Source: Copromyces sp. CBS 386.78
Taxonomy: Eukaryota > Ascomycota > Sordariomycetes > Sordariales > Sordariaceae
Reading direction: 5' to 3'
NCBI GenBank assembly: GCA_030685235.1
Contig: MU839196.1
Coordinates: forward strand, 1 to 64,000
Length of the DNA stretch: 64,000 nucleotides
Positions 1 through 9,389 of this stretch are shown here, in pieces (positions within the stretch are counted from its first letter, which is position 1; each line of letters starts with the position of its first letter). Under the pieces are notes generated by a model. The model did not search any database and was not told the origin of the DNA. It worked only from the letters and a program-made list of their open reading frames with translations. The position numbers were made by a program, and so were the translations under genes.

Positions 1-1832
1 TTATTATTATTATTATTATTATTTACTAATTAATATTATATTTCTTAGATAACGCAACCCGCTGGAATTCTACTTATAGAATGCTAGATCGGTTTATCTA
101 TTGTAAAGAAGCTGTTCTTTATACTTATAGAAATACTACTAATGAAGTTGTATTAGTTAATCAAATTCAAGAAAAGGATTTTAAATATTTAAATATTTTG
201 TAAAAAATATTTGAAATATTTGTAGAACCTTCAGTTGAATTACAAGGCCAGATTTATACAACTATTAATCTAGCATTTTTATATATATACGATATATTTA
301 AAAGTCTTAAAGAAATCTCAATAGAAATTACGAATTTAAGAAATAATATAGAAGATGTAAGTAAAATTATAATATATATATAAATTTATATATTTTATAA
401 TTATTTATTATATAATATATTTACCAATATTAAATAGGAATTGATTTTTAATGATTTAAAGGAAGCGATAGAAGTTGGGATTTAAAAATTAGAAAAATAT
501 TTTCCGAAAAAGCTTACAAAAGAGGATTTAAATAAATATTTACCTTATATTCTAGCTTTATTTCTAGATCCACGATTTAAACTATTTTATTTTGAAAACG
601 GTAATAATAATCGACCGGCCGGCATATTATACTATTATATAAATATTAAAGAGGATGTAATAGAATTAATTCGTAAAGAATATAAATCGTAAGTTTTAAT
701 ATATATTAAAATAATAATTATTATATTTAAAATCTTTTTCTTAATATATATAGATATATAAATACTAATACCCATTTTTACTAGTACTACACTTCCTACT
801 ACTCGGTTGAGAAGCGAAGAAATTTCGACTACAGAAGATGATAACCGTAAAATTAAGGTTAAAAAGAATAAATTCTTTATTAAACTTAACGAACGAAATA
901 TAATTAATGAAATCGACCAATATTTATAAGAAGGTCGACCGGAATCTCTAGAGGTAGGTTATATTTTAATTGATTATATATATTATATATTTTATATATT
1001 ATAAGATTTCGATATATATATAAATATAAATTTATATATATATTTTTATATAATATACGTATATATATATTAGTATATTATAATATAGATATATAATATA
1101 CGTATATATATATTAATATATTATAGTATAAAAATATTTTTATAATAAACTTTAATAACTTTTTACTAACTTTTTAATTAATAGAATATTAATCCTTTGG
1201 ATTATTGGAAGTCGGTAGCCTTAAAATGGCCTACTTTGGCTTTAATAGCTAGAAGATATTTAGGGATCCCTGCTACTAGTGCTAGTATTGAACGAGAATT
1301 CAGTTTTAGTCAGTTAATTATAACTAAAAGCCGTACTAAAATTGATCCAGAATTAATGAAGCAAATAATGCTTTTAAAAAGTTGGAGAATTACTAGTATT
1401 GAAGAAATAAATGAATATTTATTTAATAATATTAAAGATTTTATTAAAGATGAGAAAGAAAGAGAAGGAAGGAAAGGTAATAATAGTAATACTTCTAGTA
1501 GTAGTAGTAGTAGTAGTAGTGATGATAATAATGATGAGGATATTATTAATAGTAAGCTTATTACTATGGAGCAAAAAAGGAAAAAGGAAAGAAGAAGAAT
1601 AAATAAGAAGAAATCCAAAACTATTACTATTAGTAGTAATAAAGAAGAAGAGGAAGAAGAAGAAGAGGAAGAAAGTAACGAGGATAATGATATTACTATT
1701 AATTATAAGGAAAAGATTCGGAAAGGAAAGGGTATTATATATAAGAAAGATGGTGAGGATGATGAAGATGTTAATTTAGAAGATTTAAACGAGGAAGAAT
1801 TAGATGAATATAGAAGGGAGAATCTAATCTAA
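1..1832 (+). pseudogene. Decayed hAT-family transposase (3' part), left edge cut by window
   Basis: Read in pieces on the plus strand, this is the C-terminal half of a hAT transposase. About 50-350 gives a TRWNSTYRML-type segment, 440-690 gives an ALFLDPRFK-like segment typical of hAT catalytic domains, and 1191-1390 gives the C-terminal dimerisation domain (NPLDYWK..., IPATSASIEREFS). Candidate introns with gtaagt/gtaggt donors lie near 357-438, 689-753 and 952-1183. At least three in-frame stops interrupt the exons (for example near 201 and 484), and base composition is very AT-rich, so I read it as a RIP-damaged, inactive copy. The last open stretch (1191-1832) continues past the dimerisation domain into about 130 residues of Ser, Lys and Glu/Asp low-complexity sequence, unusual for hAT proteins and partly microsatellite-derived. 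No terminal inverted repeats or target duplication were found. Confidence 0.85.
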
Positions 1833-2085
1833 TAATAACTTTTATAATTATATAATTATTATTTATTATATATATATATATATATTATCTATTTATATTA
1901 AATAAATATAATAAGGAAAATAAAATATAAATTAGAAGAATTTATAATAATAAAAATATTTTTGATTTAAATTATATTATAATATTAAATATTTTAAACT
2001 TATAATATAATATTAGATTTATTATTTTTTAGTATATAATTGAATTTAAAAATAAATATTCTTTTTAATAGTTTCTATATTCATT
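1833..2085. other. AT-rich non-coding sequence
   Basis: Extremely AT-rich sequence downstream of the hAT remnant, with TA dinucleotide runs near 1867-1890. I see no coding frame, RNA gene or terminal repeat. It may be the decayed 3' end of the hAT element. Confidence 0.5.
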
Positions 2086-2395
2086 TTGATATTTTAGTAC
2101 TAATTTTAGTATTTTAGTATTTTAGTATTTTAGTATTTTAGTATTTTAGTATCGATTTTAGTATTTTAGTATTGATTTTAGTATTTTAATATCGATTTTA
2201 GTATTTTAGTACCGATTTTAGTATTTTAGTATTTTAGTATTTTAATACTTTAGTATCGATTTTAGTATTTTAGTACCAATTTTAGTATTTTAGTACCGAT
2301 TTTAGTATTTTAATACCGATTTTAGTATTTTAATATCGATTTTAGTATTTTAGTACCGATTTTAATATTTTAGTATTAGTTTTAATAATTTTATC
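2086..2395. repeat. Minisatellite, 10-bp unit in a 20-bp higher-order unit
   Basis: A tandem array built from TTTTAGTATT-like 10-mers, organised for most of its length into 20-bp units of the form GTATTTTAGTACCGATTTTA. Units differ by C/T and G/A transitions (accga, atcga, attga), as expected if an older array was mutated by RIP or cytosine deamination. No coding potential. Confidence 0.85.
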
Positions 2396-2994
2396 ATTAA
2401 AATTATATATTTAAATATATATTTATAATAATAATATTATATTATATATTTCTTTTAACTTTTAATATTATAATTTATAATTCTAAGACTTATAAATCTA
2501 CTATATTAATAATAAATTAAATCTGTATCTTATAATTATAATTATATAATAATATATACCTATAAAGATTTATTTTCTATAAATCAAATATTAATATTTT
2601 ATATAATAAATCTTATATTATTTAAAGTCTAATAGTTAATAAATTATTTCATAGCCCAATATAAGTTAGATTTTTGTAAGGATATTTATATATATATGTT
2701 TAAGAATTTAACTAAACTAGAGAATCTAAACAGGAAAGAAAGAAAAAAATGAATAAAAAAAGAAAAAAAGAACTAGAAAAAGGAAAAAGAAAAAAAGAAA
2801 AAGATAAAAAGATAAAAAAAGGAAAAAAGATTCTTATATAATAGAAATATCTATCTACGGCTTTTATAAGCCTTTTCTACCCTATTCTTCTTATATAATA
2901 AAAATATCTATCTACAGCCCTTATAAACCTTTTCTACCCTATTCTTCTTATTCTTAGAACCAAAAGGCCTACCCGGTTTTCTACGAAGAATAGA
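2396..2994. other. AT-rich spacer with purine-rich stretch
   Basis: AT-rich spacer. About 2720-2835 is almost pure A/G on the plus strand (aaaaagaaaaaga type). About 2836-2945 holds two near-identical copies of a ~65-bp segment (ttcttatataataRaaatatctatctac..., ttataaRccttttctaccctattc). No gene seen. Confidence 0.5.
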
Positions 2995-3080
2995 AAGAGG
3001 GCTAGAAGGAGGGCTAGAAAGAGGGTTAGAAGGAGGGCTAGAAAGAGGGCTAGAAAGAGGGCTAGAAGGAAGGCTAGAAA
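2995..3080. repeat. 12-bp tandem repeat (GGGCTAGAAAGA)
   Basis: Seven or so direct copies of a 12-bp unit alternating GGGCTAGAAAGA and GGGCTAGAAGGA with point differences. It sits at the start of a run of related purine-rich repeats. Confidence 0.8.
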
Positions 3081-3246
3081 ACGAAAGGGTAGGGGAAATA
3101 ATTCTACGGAAAAATAACTAAAAATAATAAAATAGAAATATTAGTATAAAAATAAAAAGGGGAAAAAAAAGGGGTATTTTTACTAACTTCGGTATAATTA
3201 ACCGAATATTGAATACCCTGAATAGTAAGGATAAGAAAAAGTTCGG

Positions 3247-3393
3247 AAGGTTAGGAAATATCAATAAGTTAAACGGATTCGGAAAGCTAGAAAACCTCGA
3301 TAAGTTAAACGGATTCGGAAGGCTAGAAAACCTCAATAAATTAAACGGATTCAGAAGGCTGGAAAACCTCAATAGGTTAAACGGATTTAGAAG
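3247..3393. repeat. 36-bp minisatellite (12-codon period)
   Basis: Four copies of a 36-bp unit containing AAGTTAAACGGATTCGGAAG followed by gctagaaaacctcaat. Because 36 is a multiple of three, one frame stays open and reads as a 12-residue repeat (NKLNGFGRLENL-like) inside a 66-codon ORF (3209-3409). The ORF has no recognisable domain and lies among other non-coding minisatellites, so I treat it as a repeat rather than a gene. The alternative, a small repeat peptide, cannot be excluded. Confidence 0.75.
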
Positions 3394-3439
3394 AAGGATA
3401 AAGCGTTGAAAACTAGAATAAAAGAAATATTAGTAAATA

Positions 3440-4140
3440 AATAAATTTAAAATAATTATATAAGAAAGGAAGGAAAAAGGAAAGGAAGGAAATAGGTTAA
3501 ATACCGGTTGAATATATTAGTTATTAATAGAACCATCGTAAGGAAGAAGATCGAAGATTGTTTCGATATTTGGAAGTAGCTAGAAAAATTAGTATAAATA
3601 TTTACCTTTATATATAAAGGAAAAATGAAAGGTAAAAAATAATAAAAAAGAAAGAAAAGAAAAAAGGAAAAAAGAAAGGAAAATAAAAGAAGAAAATAAA
3701 TAAGGAAAAAGAAGGGGGAAAAAGGAGGAAGAAAAGGGGGGAAAAAGGAAGAAAAAAAAGAGGAAAAAAGGAAGAAAAAGAAGGAGGAAAAAAAGAAGAA
3801 AAAAAGGGGGAAAGAGGAAAAAAGGGAAGGAAAGGAAGAAAAGGAAAGGGGAAAAAGGAAGAAAAGGAAAGGGGAAAAAGGAAGAAAAAAAGGGGGAAAA
3901 ACGAAGAAAAAGAAAGGAAAGAAAAAACGAAAAAAAGGGTATTACTTACTTCAAAAACAGATCCAAAATCTAGAAAATTCGGATTAGGTTGCTCGAAGTC
4001 TTCCATTGTAGGAATAGAAAAGAGGGCATCATCCTAAAGAAAAATTAGTAAAAAAAAGGAAGAAAAAAAAGAGGAAGAAAAAAAGGGAAAAAAAAGGAAA
4101 AAAAAAAGGAAAAAAAACGAACCCAAGAAATAGGGGTAGA
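3440..4140. repeat. Long polypurine tract (plus strand A/G)
   Basis: About 3,605-3,935 and 4,040-4,120 are almost uninterrupted A/G on the plus strand, as irregular aaggaagaaaaaaggggg units with a looser purine-rich lead-in from 3440. Complementary ORFs here encode only Phe/Ser/Leu/Pro runs and are composition artefacts. The tract could form triplex (H-DNA) structures. Confidence 0.8.
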
Positions 4141-4572
4141 TAGAAATTTAAAACCTTCTTAAAAGAAGGTTTCAAACGATTCCATATTAGAAGGTAAGAA
4201 GAAGGTTGAAGCTTTGGAGGTAAAAAGATAAAAAGAAGGTTATTAATTTGGATAGAAAAAAGGAAAAGGAAATCAAGGGGATAAAAAAGTATATATAGAT
4301 TAATTTTTTCAATATAAAAATACTTCATTTTATTCATTTCTTAACGAATTAACCGTTTATACCTATTAATAAGGTATTATTAATTCAAAAAGTAGAAAAT
4401 CCTTACTTAAAAAGGGAGGGTAGGATTAAAGTGATAGAGGGTAAGTAGGGTTATATTAATAATCAAATAACTAGGTCTAAGCCTCCTTTTTAAATCAATT
4501 AACGGACAAGGGCCTAAACAACCTTGAAAAGCTTAGAAATTAGAATTCTTTAAAAAGAAAAAGAAAGAAATG
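4141..4572. other. AT-rich spacer, nothing recognised
   Basis: AT-rich, moderately purine-biased sequence with no convincing coding frame, RNA or terminal repeat. It is bounded by the polypurine tract on the left and the 9-bp repeat array on the right. Confidence 0.4.
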
Positions 4573-4712
4573 ACCAAAGAGAGTTTAGAAGGCTTAGAAG
4601 GTTTGGAAGGTTTGGAAGGCTTAAAAGGTTAGGAAGTCTTAGAAGGTTTAGAAGGCTTAGAAGGTTTAAAAGGCTTAAAAGGTTTAAAAGGCTTAAAAAG
4701 CTTAAAAGATTT
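4573..4712. repeat. 9/18-bp tandem repeat (GGCTTAGAAGGTTTAGAA)
   Basis: An array of 9-bp units alternating GGCTTAGAA and GGTTTAGAA, grading into GGCTTAAAA and GGTTTAAAA toward the right end. The gradual G-to-A drift along the array suggests accumulated transitions. Confidence 0.8.
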
Positions 4713-4954
4713 AAAGAATATAAAAAATCTTATATTATTATTCGTATTATTATTTTCATTATTATATTTCGTAATATTTATCTTATATTTATAATTATTA
4801 TAATTATAATAATTTACACTATTTAATATAATTTAGATTTTAAATTCCATTATAATTCTTATTATAAAACCTTTTATTTTTATATAATATTAATCTAATA
4901 CCCTTAATACTAACCTAATCTTTTTAGTATTTTTAATACTATATAAATACTAAA

Positions 4955-5092
4955 AGTACTAATTAGTATACTAAAATACTAATTAGTATACTAAAATACT
5001 AATTAGTATACTAAAAGTACTAATTAGTATACTAAAATACTAATTAGTATACTAAAACTACTAATTAGTATACTAAAAGTACTAATTAGTAC
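4955..5092. repeat. 20-22-bp tandem repeat (TACTAATTAGTATACTAAAA)
   Basis: About six direct copies of a unit near TACTAATTAGTATACTAAAA. Each unit contains the palindromes ctaattag and gtatac, so the array could form repeated small cruciforms. Related tagta motifs recur at 5365-5500, at the edge of the gene island. Confidence 0.8.
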
Positions 5093-5654
5093 GACTCTAG
5101 TATTTTTTAGTAATTGAAAATTAAGGATATATATATATTTTAAATATAGTTAAATCTGTTTAACTCTTCTTTTTCTACTATCTAAACCAGAATTCTATAA
5201 TTATTTTTCTAGAATTAATTATTTTATTATTTATTTTAGGCAACTTTAAATATTTATAATTAAATCACGAAAAATATTATATATATAAAACGATTATTTT
5301 TATACGTATTTATTATTATCTAAATTATCTACGGTTTAAAAGGGTAAAAAAAACACATTTTTTGAAATTAGTATTTTAGTATACTAGTCTAGTATTTTAG
5401 TCTAGTCTAGTATTAGCCTAGTCTAGTACTAAGGCCGTACTAATACTAATACTAAATACTAATACTAGAGTTGTACTAATTAGTACCGTACTAATTCCCA
5501 ACCCTGTTCTGGGTTGGACGCGCAGCTGAAATGAAGTAGAAGCAGCAGGCAGAGGCAGCCTGCAGGACACGGGCATCATGCGATCGCAGGTCGAAAGAAC
5601 GATAGCAATTAGATAAGCCACCGTGGTACTCCAGCACGCGTTACCACACAAAAG
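5093..5654. other. AT-rich spacer and compartment boundary
   Basis: AT-rich sequence up to about 5,505 with tagtatt/ctagtc repeats (5365-5500), followed within a few bases by sequence of ordinary GC content (cccaaccctgttctgggttgg). This marks the left edge of the gene island. No gene is seen in the AT part. Confidence 0.6.
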
Positions 5655-6080
5655 GTACATGGGTCCCTTCCTAATACATCCCGCGAATTACCCCTCGTCC
5701 CCAACGCCCTCTCTAACACTTCTCGTAGGTGTGGAAAGCGCATTCTGTAATATTTCCCATTCCTCTTTCCCAAAAACCGGAGGGCCCGCCAATCAAGCAC
5801 TTTCGCCATCATTTCTTCAATTCAAATCGTCTCATTGCTCCTTCCCCCTTCCCATCAAAGGCCTTGCTGCCTCCACATCCCCTCCACCTCATTCCACCCT
5901 GGAAAAAACGGGCTCTCCTCCAACGTCCCGACCTCCCAATCCTTCGGCACCCACCCCTTCACCCTCTACTCCTCCGCCCACTCCTCCAGTGCTCCCATCG
6001 CTACCTGTCGCACATGTCCCTCACACTTATACTCAGACACGTCGTCTTGAAGGAGGTGAACTGTACAAGATACGGTAGAT
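5655..6080 (-). pseudogene. Broken protein-coding remnant, family not recognised
   Basis: On the minus strand one frame reads continuously from about 6060 down to 5625 apart from three stops. It contains W-V-P-K-D-W-E-V-G-T-L-E-E-S-P-F-F-P-G-W-N-E, then, after the second and third stops, E-E-M-M-A-K-V-L-D-W-R-A-L, R-F-P-H-L-R-E-V-L-E-R-A-L and finally D-P-C-T-F-C. The smooth amino-acid composition across the stops suggests a once-coding exon. The C-x2-C end is weakly reminiscent of the fungal DUF3716 zinc-binding motif, but a frameshift would be needed and I do not rely on it. It lies right at the AT-rich boundary, where genes are most exposed to RIP leakage. It could instead be chance. Confidence 0.35.
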
Positions 6081-6992
6081 CTGGTTTGACCTTCTCTTTC
6101 TCCTTGCTGATCGCAATGCTCGGTGTCCGTTCTCTTCCCTTCCATCGTACTACGAGAATGTGTTGTAGTGTGAAGAGGATGATTACTGGCAATTAATGCG
6201 AAAGGCAAAGCCTCATAATCTCCCCAAACCTGATGGCTGGCAAATCTCGAATTGTGTCTGTGGAAGCGAGTAGGAATACAACATACAGACAAGAACGCGG
6301 TGGGGGACGACTGCAAATTGCGGGGTGTTGGTTGCGCGTCGTCAACTTTAACTTTGTGGCGCCGGGCTCTGTGCGGGGGGTGGCCCATGTCCATGCCCTG
6401 GTCCTGCACGCACTAACGGCTCGCCTTGGTCAGGACGAATGACCAACAAATCGAATCTTTGTCGGTTGAAAATGAGCAAGTCAGCCTTACCCTGACAGCA
6501 TCATTGTTTTACAGCCTCATCAGATTTTGTGACCCTGTAGAAGCTTACCTACAAATCTACCAGAAGCTTACCTACAAATCTACCATGACAGGTAGACATT
6601 GCTGTGCGCTCGATGCCCCTGTTTCGTGCGGAATCGAACACTAGGACCCTAACCCTTGGTCACTCGCATTCAACAGTTTCGACCATTTCTCGACCCATTC
6701 TGCTGGATCAAGACCATTGAAAAACAACACTACGCGGATCAAAGGGAATCAAGTGGTTCTTTCTGAAATGGAACCATCTTTGACACCACCCTAGGGTATA
6801 TGCTCGGGTATCCAACAAGTTCAGGACCGTGATTCGTTCTTGTCTCCTCAACTTCATGTCCACCTCATACCATAATTTTCGGTCAAAATCGTATCGTACC
6901 AATACAACGTAACTTGGACCTCCCCGTTTTCAGGTAGGTAGCCTTTCGTAGAAGCATCACTTCGTAGCAACCCCTTTATTAAAGGTCACCGC
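6081..6992. other. Intergenic, nothing recognised
   Basis: Normal-composition sequence with only short overlapping ORFs on both strands and no recognisable protein. A short direct repeat (agcttacctacaaatctacca, about 6541-6585) is present twice. The right part is expected to hold the 3' UTR of the minus-strand gene that follows. Confidence 0.4.
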
Positions 6993-7657
6993 TCAAAGGA
7001 ACGGATTCCCAGTCCTTTCCCTCGCCCGTAGCTCGGCCTCCAGCGTCGCGGCCATTCCGTTTGGGTTCTTCGAGTACTCGTACCTTCCCCGTTTTCCATC
7101 TGCAGCTCGGTGCTTGCCCATCGTGCATCCCTCGTCAACACTTGATCCTGTCTCGCCACAACAAGGAAATGTGAACCCGTCAGGATTTTGCTCGCGCCAA
7201 AAAGGCGTATCATCGTATTCGTGGCCGCAATCGGCCCAAAACTCGGAGTCGAAGTCGATTTCCATGTCATCTGCACAAAGGCACGATCTTAGCATCCAGT
7301 CCATATACTCCACAACCCTGCAAACCGCTGTTGTTGGGGAACACGGGGGGACTCACATGGATGATGCTGGCAAGTCAGAGATTCGTCGCCCTCCTCGAAC
7401 GGCGACTCGCATTGAACGCATATTTCAATCTGCGGCGCCGTCTTTCGCTTCCTCGAGGCGCTAGAGCTGGAGCTGGAGCTGGAGCCTTGTCTGCTTTGGT
7501 CCCGTTGTTCGTAGGTGACTGGAAGTTGAGACAGAAACATCCCGATACGGAGCTTCGTTTCCTCATCGGCGCAAAGCGCGCGCAGGACAGTCCGAACTGT
7601 GCTTGACGGTGCGCTGGCGATGGCCTGCACAATCTCTTCGTCTTGAAGGTCGGGCAT
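6993..7657 (-). CDS. CHORD-like cysteine/histidine-rich protein, family member 0 (two exons)
   Basis: Model: exon 1 is 7657-7357, a phase-1 intron with GTGAGT donor and tgtgcag acceptor, exon 2 is 7270-6993, giving 192 aa. Residues 11-45 form a helical-looking module (SAPSSTVRTVLRAL) also found in the members starting at 26770 and 27860. A Ser run and basic KRK patch follow (58-73). The putative metal site is C80, C83, C96, H99, then C137-C138-G and C149, H154. The order C-x2-C-xn-C-x2-HP...CC...GC-xn-H matches the CHORD zinc-binding fold, with a longer central loop. The HPG Gly codon is replaced: splicing yields Tyr101. This is the only member on the minus strand, 15 kb from the others. Molecular function is unknown; metal binding is inferred. 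Confidence 0.75.
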
Positions 7658-9389
7658 GGTGAGGATAATGAAGGAAATGTGTTTTTTGATGTCACCGTTC
7701 TTGCGTCAGTTGTGTTGCCATGTTGGAGATCCCCTCATTTTGCGCGGCCGGTTGGAGATTCTGTTTGGTGGCTTGCTCAGCCCTTATCAACGGGTGAATT
7801 TCGGGCTCAATCACCTTGTCGTCACATTGCCAAGGCCGGCGAATGGTTCCAAATTCCAAAAGGGGAAGAAAGAGGCATCTTGCAAACGTTCCTTTTTTTA
7901 AGCTTCTTTGATATGGCAATGGACTTTGAACATATCTCAGGCCCGTCTTGAAGATAGTACCTCGAGGCATCTTAATATTCGAATGGAGGAACACCATCTC
8001 GGACCAAGCACGGGCTGGAGATCACGGTGCAAGTGCCGCGTGATGTGGCCCATGCGTCCTTCCACAGCCAACCCTTAACATCAGAGGACGGTGATGACCA
8101 GCAATGTGTCTTTCATACATAACCCTTGCCAAGACATGACGACTAGCACACCCGGGCAACGCACTTACTGTGTACGCCAGTTGCACTTTCCATTTTCGGC
8201 CTTGCGCTCCTGCATGTCTTCCTCGGCGACGACCACTTGCTCAATGCTCACCTGGGCGCTCGCTTGGTCTCTGGCAATTTTTCCACTTTGCAACCAAAAG
8301 ATTTCGCTTCGATCACCAATCGCAGAGACTATCCAATAGCCTTGCTACCATTCCCCTTCCATCGTTCGGTGGCTTCCATCAAAGGTACGTGCTCTTCGCC
8401 GAAATCACATCATGCCCGAAACCAGCTGGAAGCTGCTAACTCCAATGCTTGCACTTCTCTAGATGCAATCCTCTCGTCGTATCGCGCGGTGCCTCCAGTC
8501 TCTCGACCAACCACCATCAGGTGCCCCCCTCCATGTACCTCCATTGATCACTCGCTGAGCCATTGATGGCGATGCAACAGTGACGCTGGCCATATATGGA
8601 GGGAATATTGCCCACGACGCGGCGTTGGCTACCGAGCTGCCTCATCGTCCGCCCTCGCCTGCTTTGATATGTTGGAGAGCCCAACCGCCAGACTGCACAC
8701 TGGGCTTTTCAGATGCTAGCCTTCCCAGGCATTCACAGCCACATCCAAGCCCGAGTGTCTGTGAAGCGCAGATTACGGCAATTTCATCCAACCAACTCCC
8801 CACGACACGAAAGCTCTACAGGCTCATTACCGGCGCACTGGTTCGCGGAGTGGACGCCAGTTAACAAGGCTGTGTTCAGCTCACGCAGCCCACAGGAGCC
8901 AAGAAGATAGGTCTCCCTATGGCTCCAAGCCATCGGATGTGATAGACGTCGTGGTCGTCTGCCATTTGTCCAAATCACATTCACCGGTCACCAGCTGAAA
9001 CGAACCCAGATGCCACGATTACCTTTACCCCTATGTCGACTGTTGACTGCGCCTTTGTTAGTGCTACACAGCCTCCCAATTGGGGGATAACTCAGCACTT
9101 TCATGGTACCTGAAGCAACTGTGCAGTTGGCGATGGTCACGATGTGCTCAGGAGTCGGGTGCAGTTTTCCCGCCATTACCAAATTTCGAGATAACAACAA
9201 AACAAACCCAACGTGGCCCGACAAGAAGGCGCCATGTAGAACTGGTCGAATTGCCAGCTTGTTTTCCTATATCTACGCATGCCGCGCGCTCGATGTTCCA
9301 TTTTCTTTATCTAATAACGCAGTTGATCCGAATCCAACCTCAGTAGCTACACCCTTCAACCCAACGACGCAAACTGAGCAACCTCTTCG
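7658..9389. other. Divergent intergenic region, nothing recognised
   Basis: A 1.7-kb gap between the minus-strand gene ending upstream and the plus-strand membrane-protein gene. Only short, overlapping, low-quality ORFs occur on both strands. It presumably carries both promoters and 5' UTRs; I could not pin down individual elements. Confidence 0.4.

Noticed and set aside
3608..4337. Minus-strand Phe/Ser/Pro-rich ORFs
   Set aside because: Complement of the polypurine tract; composition artefacts.
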